Part shown: positions 43,901-52,900 of the stretch, in pieces
Numbering within the stretch: the stretch's first letter is position 1
How the letters are laid out: each line of letters opens with the position of its first letter
Source: GWF2-38-69 sp965228125
Lineage (GTDB): Bacteria > Verrucomicrobiota > Lentisphaeria > Victivallales > GWF2-38-69
Reading direction: 5' to 3'
DNA: 64,000 bases
Assembly: GCA_965228125.1 (NCBI GenBank)
Contig: OZ245791.1
Span: forward strand, 1,984,001-2,048,000
Position numbers and translations under genes: made by a program
The notes under the pieces: model-generated
Database searches by the model: none
Told to the model about the DNA's origin: nothing
The model's input: only the letters and a program-made list of their open reading frames with translations

Positions 43901-46900
43901 TACGGCTTCTTCTGCTTCTGGTTCTAATGCTAATTCTTACGGGGGGGGGATTTGTAATGATGGAACTTTAACATTAACTTCCTCCACTATCAGAGACAAT
44001 ACGGCTTCTGGTTCTAGTACTTACGGGGGTGGGATTTATAATTGGACTAACACTAGTTGTACAGTCACCTCCTCCACTATCAGTAACAATACGGCTTCTA
44101 GTTCTAATTCTGATGCTTGCGGTGGGGGGATTTTTAATGATGCTGGCAGTAGTTGTACAGTCACCTCCTCCACTATCAGTAACAATACGGCTTCTGGTTA
44201 TAGTACTTACGGGGGGGGGATTTGTAATTGGATTGGCACTAGTTGTACAGTCACCTCCTCCACTATCAGTAACAATACGGCTTCTGCTTCTAATGTTGAT
44301 GCTTGCGGTGGGGGGATTTATTGTTATTCAAATACAGATTCTCTGTATACAACAATTATCTCTTCCACCATAAGCGGGAATTCTGCTTCTTCCGGTGGGG
44401 GGATTTATAATTGTAATGGCAATACCTGTATTCTTAATACAATAATTGTCAACAATTCTTCTTCTGATATCTATACTTGTGATGATGATTCGACTTATAC
44501 TTACGTCTATTATTCCTGGTATAATATCCTTGACGGCAAAGATATAAACATTGAGACGAATGCCCCTAATATAACTATTGCTTATACTACAGACGACCTT
44601 GGCCCATTAGAGAATAACGGCGGCACTACAGAGACAATGGCTCTTCTGACAGGCTGCCCAGCTATCGGAGCAGGAACATATGCCTATTACAATGCCACAG
44701 ACGGATATTATTTTTATGACAATCAGTCAACTCAGGTAGCTCATAAACTTGATGCCTCGTATACAGTTATTACACCTGCTACACCTGATTTAGATAAGAT
44801 TGATACTGACCAGCGTGGAGTTACAATAAGCGGCATTCCTGATATCGGAGCGTATAACATAGCTGTTTTATATTACATGGCAAAGACGACAGGTGACTGG
44901 AATGCTTCCAGCGGTACTTATGTCTGGTACACAAACACTACTGGCGGTACAGACGGAAGTACATATATCACTGCTACATATACGGCACCTACTGCGGAGA
45001 ATTCAGGCGGGATAATAATCTATAACAATATAAGTGTAACAATCTCCACAGGTGGTTTTTCAATAGACCAGACGACAGTTAATACCGGGGCATCAATAAT
45101 TGTGTCCAGCGATGTAACCCTTACAATAGCCGATGACGGGACTGAGGCAGTAGACCTGACAGTTGAAGGGACTGGTTCAGTAGACGTAAATGGCACACTT
45201 GATGTAACAGGCGCCCAGATAGCTTATACAGGGACAGGAGGCTCCCTTTATCTTGCACAGTCCTCATTTACTGTGGGAACATTTAGTGCCGGCAGCTCGA
45301 CTGTTACTTATGACGGATCAGGAGCCCAGACTATAGCAGCTATTGCCTATTACAACCTGACGACTTCAAGCAGCGGGACAAAAACACTCGGAGGTGCAAC
45401 TACAGTAGTAGGGGCTCTGACTGTTGATTCAGGCACCACAATCCAAGGTGGGTATGCTCTTGATGTAACAGGCAACGCGACAATAAATGGCGCTCTAGGC
45501 TCAACGACCTCGTTAGCATCTTTTTCAGTAAGCGGCACATCTTCCATAGGGGCTGATATCACAACTACCGGGATACAGGCCTATACAGGGGCTGTTACTT
45601 TGACAGATAATGGCAGTACAACAGTATTTACAACTACAGACAGCGCAATTACCTTTACAGGAGGCGTAACAGACGGAGCTTCTACAGTAGGGTTAACCGT
45701 TAATGCCGGAAGCGCAGCAACTACAATTTCCTCAGCCGTGACAATAGACGGTACATTAACAAAAGCAGGCAGCGGCAATTTCGTAACAAACGGCAATGGC
45801 GTTACAACAGGCGGCCTGACGGTAACGGCAGGAACGTTCAACGCAGGTTCATCAAATGGAACATGGGATATAAACGGGAATGTATCAATCGGGGCCTCAG
45901 GGACATTGATAGCCACAGAAGGGACATTTACAGTAAGCGGCAACTGGGCAGACAGCGGTTTGTTTACAGAAAGGAACAGCACAGTTAACTTTGACGGGTC
46001 AGCACAAAACATAGGAACTGAGACTTTCTATAATCTGACGACATCAGGAACAGGGGCCAAGACCCTGACAGGCAATGTGACAGTATCCAATGACCTTACA
46101 GTAGGAAGCAGCAGCACAATACAGGGAGGTTATGAATTATCGGTAACGGGGAATGCCGCAATCGATGGAGCCATAGGCAGTACCGGCGCGCTGAGTTTAT
46201 TTACTGTAGGAGGCACATCTTCCATAGGGGCAAATATTACAACTGCGGGAGTACAAACTTACACAGGCGCTGTTACCTTGACAGATGCTGGCAATACGAC
46301 AACATTTACAACTACAAACAGCGCAATTACCTTTACAGGAGGCGTAACAGACGGAGCTTCTACAGTAGGGTTAACCGTTAATGCCGGAAGCGCAGCAACT
46401 ACAATTTCCTCAGCCGTGACAATAGACGGTACATTAACAAAAGCAGGCAGCGGCAATTTCGTAACAAACGGCAATGACATTACAACAGGCGGCCTGACGG
46501 TAAATGCAGGAACGTTCAATTCAGGTTCATCAAATGGAACATGGGATATAAACGGGAATGTATCAATCGGGGCCTCAGGGACATTGATAGCCACAGAAGG
46601 GACATTTACAGTAAGCGGCAACTGGGCAGACAGCGGTTCGTTTACAGAAAGGAACAGCACAGTTAACTTTGACGGGTCAGCACAAAATATAGGAACTGAG
46701 ACTTTCTATAATCTGACGACATCAGGAACAGGGGCCAAGACCCTGACAGGCAATGTGACAGTATCCAATGACCTTACAGTAGGAAGCAGCAGCACAATAC
46801 AGGGAGGTTATGAATTATCGGTAACGGGGAATGCCGCAATCGATGGAGCCATAGGCAGTACCGGCACGCTGAGTTTATTTACTGTAGGAGGCACATCTTC

Positions 46901-49900
46901 CATAGGGGCTGATATCACAACTACCGGGATACAGGCCTATACAGGGGCTGTTACTTTGACAGATAATGGCAGTACAACAGTATTTACAACTACAGACAGC
47001 GCAATTACCTTTACAGGAGGCGTAACAGACGGAGCTTCTACAGTAGGGTTAACCGTTAATGCCGGAAGCGCAGCAACTACAATTTCCTCAGCCGTGACAA
47101 TAGACGGTACATTAACAAAAGCAGGCAGCGGCAATTTCGTAACAAACGGCAATGGCGTTACAACAGGCGGCCTGACGGTAAATGCAGGAACGTTCAATTC
47201 AGGTTCATCAAATGGAACATGGGATATAAACGGGAATGTATCAATCGGGGCCTCAGGGACATTGATAGCCACAGAAGGGACATTTACAGTAAGCGGCAAC
47301 TGGGCAGACAGCGGTTCGTTTACAGAAAGGAACAGCACAGTTAACTTTGACGGGTCAGCACAAAACATAGGAACTGAGACTTTCTATAATCTGACGACAT
47401 CAGGAACAGGGGCCAAGACCCTGACAGGCAATGTGACAGTATCCAATGACCTTACAGTAGGAAGCAGCAGCACAATACAGGGAGGTTATGAATTATCGGT
47501 AACGGGGAATGCCGCAATCGATGGAGCCATAGGCAGTACCGACACGCTGAGTTTATTTACTGTAGGAGGCACATCTTCCATAGGGGCTGATATCACAACT
47601 ACCGGGATACAGGCCTATACAGGGGCCGTCACCTTGACAGCAGATACAGTTTTGGCAGGTTCAACAGTTACGTTCAATAATACAATCGACGGGACGACTG
47701 CCGGACAGGAAGGCTTGGCCATAACAGGAAGTGCCGTATTCGGAGAGGCTATAGGAGCAACAACGAGCCTGAAATACCTGACAGTAAGCGGCACATCTTC
47801 CATAGGGGCTGATATCACAACTACCGGGATACAGGCCTATACAGGGGCTGTTACTTTGACAGATAATGGCAGTACAACAGTATTTACAACTACAGACAGC
47901 GCAATTACCTTTACAGGAGGCGTAACAGACGGAGCTTCTACAGTAGGGTTAACCGTTAATGCCGGAAGCGCAGCAACTACAATTTCCTCAGCCGTGACAA
48001 TAGACGGTACATTAACAAAAGCAGGCAGCGGCAATTTCGTAACAAACGGCAATGGCGTTACAACAGGCGGCCTGACGGTAACGGCAGGAACGTTCAACGC
48101 AGGTTCATCAAATGGAACATGGGATATAAACGGGAATGTATCAATCGGGGCCTCAGGGACATTGATAGCCACAGAAGGGACATTTACAGTAAGCGGCAAC
48201 TGGGCAGACAGCGGTTTGTTTACAGAAAGGAACAGCACAGTTAACTTTGACGGGTCAGCACAAAACATAGGAACTGAGACTTTCTATAATCTGACGACAT
48301 CAGGAACAGGGGCCAAGACCCTGACAGGCAATGTGACAGTATCCAATGACCTTACAGTAGGAAGCAGCAGCACAATACAGGGAGGTTATGAATTATCGGT
48401 AACGGGGAATGCCGCAATCGATGGAGCCATAGGCAGTACCGGCGCGCTGAGTTTATTTACTGTAGGAGGCACATCTTCCATAGGGGCAAATATTACAACT
48501 GCGGGAGTACAAACTTACACAGGCGCTGTTACCTTGACAGATGCTGGCAATACGACAACATTTACAACTACAAACAGCGCAATTACCTTTACAGGAGGCG
48601 TAACAGACGGAGCTTCTACAGTAGGGTTAACCGTTAATGCCGGAAGCGCAGCAACTACAATTTCCTCAGCCGTGACAATAGACGGTACATTAACAAAAGC
48701 AGGCAGCGGCAATTTCGTAACAAACGGCAATGGCGTTACAACAGGCGGCCTGACGGTAACGGCAGGAACGTTCAACGCAGGTTCATCAAATGGAACATGG
48801 GATATAAACGGGAATGTATCAATCGGGGCCTCAGGGACATTGATAGCCACAGAAGGGACATTTACAGTAAGCGGCAACTGGGCAGACAGCGGTTCGTTTA
48901 CAGAAAGGAACAGCACAGTTAACTTTGACGGGTCAGCACAAAATATAGGAACTGAGACTTTCTATAATCTGACGACATCAGGAACAGGGGCCAAGACCCT
49001 GACAGGCAATGTGACAGTATCCAATGACCTTACAGTAGGAAGCAGCAGCACAATACAGGGAGGTTATGAATTATCGGTAACGGGGAATGCCGCAATCGAT
49101 GGAGCCATAGGCAGTACCGGCACGCTGAGTTTATTTACTGTAGGAGGCACATCTTCCATAGGGGCTGATATCACAACTACCGGGATACAGGCCTATACAG
49201 GGGCCGTCACCTTGACAGCAGATACAGTTTTGGCAGGTTCAACAGTTACGTTCAATAATACAATCGACGGGACGACTGCCGGACAGGAAGGCTTGGCCAT
49301 AACAGGAAGTGCCGTATTCGGAGAGGCTATAGGATCAACAACGAGCCTGGAATACCTGACAGTAAGCGGCACATCTTCCATAGGCGCTAATGTAACAACT
49401 ACGGGAGTTCAGGCATACACGGGTGCTGTTACCTTAACAGATGACGGAAATACGACAACATTTACAACTACAAACAGCGCAATTACCTTTACAGGAGGGG
49501 TTACTGATGGAACATCTTCCGTAGGATTGACTGTAAATGCCGGAAGCGCAGCAACTACAATTTCCTCAGCCGTGACAATAGACAGTATATTAACAAAAGA
49601 AGGCAGCGGCAATTTCGTAACAAACGGCAATGACATTACAACAGGCGGCCTGACGGTAAATGCAGGAACGTTCAATTCAGGTTCATCAAATGGAACATGG
49701 GATATAAACGGGAATGTATCAATCGGGGCCTCAGGGACATTGATAGCCACAGAAGGGACATTTACAGTAAGCGGCAACTGGGCAGACAGCGGTTCGTTTA
49801 CAGAAAGGAACAGCACAGTTAACTTTGACGGGTCAGCACGAAACATAGGAACTGAGACTTTCTATAATCTGACGACATCAGGAACAGGGGCCAAGACCCT

Positions 49901-52900
49901 GACAGGCAATGTGACAGTATCCAATGACCTTACAGTAGGAAGCAGCAGCACAATACAGGGAGGTTATGAATTATCGGTAACGGGGAATGCCGCAATCGAT
50001 GGAGCCATAGGCAGTACCGACACGCTGAGTTTATTTACTGTAGGAGGCACATCTTCCATAGGGGCTGATATCACAACTACCGGGATACAGGCCTATACAG
50101 GGGCCGTCACCTTGACAGCAGATACAGTTTTGGCAGGTTCAACAGTTACGTTCAATAATACAATCGACGGGACGACTGCCGGACAGGAAGGCTTGGCCAT
50201 AACAGGAAGTGCCGTATTCGGAGAGGCTATAGGAGCAACAACGAGCCTGAAATACCTGACAGTAAGCGGCACATCTTCCATAGGGGCAAATATTACAACT
50301 GCGGGAGTACAAACTTACACAGGCGCTGTTACCTTGACAGATGCTGGCAATACGACAACATTTACAACTACAAACAGCGCAATTACCTTTACAGGAGGCG
50401 TAACAGACGGAGCTTCTACAGTAGGGTTAACCGTTAATGCCGGAAGCGCAGCAACTACAATTTCCTCAGCCGTGACAATAGACGGTACATTAACAAAAGC
50501 AGGCAGCGGCAATTTCGTAACAAACGGCAATGGCGTTACAACAGGCGGCCTGACGGTAACGGCAGGAACGTTCAACGCAGGTTCATCAAATGGAACATGG
50601 GATATAAACGGGAATGTATCAATCGGGGCCTCAGGGACATTGATAGCCACAGAAGGGACATTTACAGTAAGCGGCAACTGGGCAGACAGCGGTTCGTTTA
50701 CAGAAAGGAACAGCACAGTTAACTTTGACGGGTCAGCACAAAATATAGGAACTGAGACTTTCTATAATCTGACGACATCAGGAACAGGGGCCAAGACTCT
50801 GACAGGCAATGTGACAGTATCCAATGACCTTACAGTAGGAAGCAGCAGCACAATACAGGGAGGTTATGAATTATCGGTAACGGGGAATGCCGCAATCGAT
50901 GGAGCCATAGGCAGTACCGGCACGCTGAGTTTATTTACTGTAGGAGGCACATCTTCCATAGGGGCTGATATCACAACTACCGGGATACAGGCCTATACAG
51001 GGGCCGTCACCTTGACAGCAGATACAGTTTTGGCAGGTTCAACAGTTACGTTCAATAATACAATCGACGGGACGACTGCCGGACAGGAAGGCTTGGCCAT
51101 AACAGGAAGTGCCGTATTCGGAGAGGCTATAGGATCAACAACGAGCCTGGAATACCTGACAGTAAGCGGCACATCTTCCATAGGGGCTGATATCACAACT
51201 ACCGGGATACAGGCCTATACAGGGGCTGTTACTTTGACAGATAATGGCAGTACAACAGTATTTACAACTACAGACAGCGCAATTACCTTTACAGGAGGCG
51301 TAACAGACGGAGCTTCTACAGTAGGGTTAACCGTTAATGCCGGAAGCGCAGCAACTACAATTTCCTCAGCCGTGACAATAGACGGTACATTAACAAAAGC
51401 AGGCAGCGGCAATTTCGTAACAAACGGCAATGACATTACAACAGGCGGACTGACAGTAAATGCAGGCGTATTTAATTCAGGAAATTCATCAGGCACCTGG
51501 GATATAAATGGCGATGTAACTATAGCTTTAGGAGCTGCCCTCAACGCTACTTCCGGCACATTCACTGTCAGTGGCAGCTGGAGCAATTCAGGGACATTTA
51601 CAACAAATGACAATACGGTAACCTTTGACGGAAACGCAGACCAGACAATCAGCGGAAGCAGTACGTTCTATAATCTTACGATAGCCAATACAGGAGACCC
51701 TTCCACTGTAGAAGTAGATGCGTCAACTTCAACAAGTTTAGCTGTAACAAATAATCTCTTGGTAAATGACGGTAAATTTATAAGCGCTACTGATTACAAT
51801 AATGTTTCAATAGCATCTGGAGCTGTTTTAGAACTCTCAGGAGACATAACAGTAAGCGGCAACTGGAGCAACTCGGGAACCTTTACGCCTGGAGCATATA
51901 CTGTCACGCTTGATGGAGCAGATCAGGAAATAAGCGCAGAAACCTTCTACTCGTTGGTTTCAAATGGAGCAGGACTTAAAACGCTTACAGGAGATGTCAC
52001 AATAGAAAACGCCCTTACCCTTACAAGCGGTATTTTTATATTAGGCAATTACAATATGGTGCTCCGGTTTACAGGCAATATCAGCGGAACAGGTTCTTCC
52101 ACGAATATGATAGCCAGCACTGGCACTGGCAAACTAAGGAAATATGTAGATGGGACGAGCGGGACTTTTAGTCTTCCAGTGGGAACATATGACACAGGTA
52201 CATCAACTGCGTCTTATTCACCGGCCAGCATAAGTTTCGCTGCAGGGACATATTCAGCAGGAGCATATGTGGAAATATCTGTAACTGCCGATAAATATGC
52301 AGATAACCCAAGCACAACTGACTATCTGAATAGATACTGGGATATAAGTTCCTCAGGAATTACCAACTACAGTGCAACGGTAAGCTGTACTTATCTGGCA
52401 AGCGATGTGACTGGAACTGAAGCGGATATCGAAGGAATAGAATATGCATCAGGCGTTTGGAGCGGTTTTAGTGCAGCTAGTATATCTACGCATTCATTTG
52501 CTATAACAGCTGCAAATGAATTGGGAATATTCACCGGCGGCGAAGCTGCCAGCCTAGACTATTTTGAAATTACAACGATAGCTGGCCAGACAGCAGGTAG
52601 TGCCTTTTCAATAACCATAACAGCTTATGACCAGTACGGAAACATTGCTGCAGGCTATACCGGAACAGCGACCCTGAGCGATACAAGTACAACTATTACG
52701 CCGACGACAACAGCAGCATTTGTATCTGGAGTAAACACAACTTCCGTTACGGTAACACAGGCAGGGACAGATGCTATTACAGCCACCGACGGACTCATAA
52801 CCGATACAAGTAATGTCTTTACTGTAGTAGCAGGAGCAGTTGATCATGTGACTGTAACGCCGGACGGTGATACTATTACAGCAGGTGAGACCAAGCAATT

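Noticed and set aside
45581..51613. Repeated antisense open frames of 130-145 codons on the minus strand, for example 45581-46012 and 46937-47368
   Set aside because: They are produced by the composition and periodicity of the giant gene's repeats. They have no ribosome sites and resemble low-complexity Val/Pro text.
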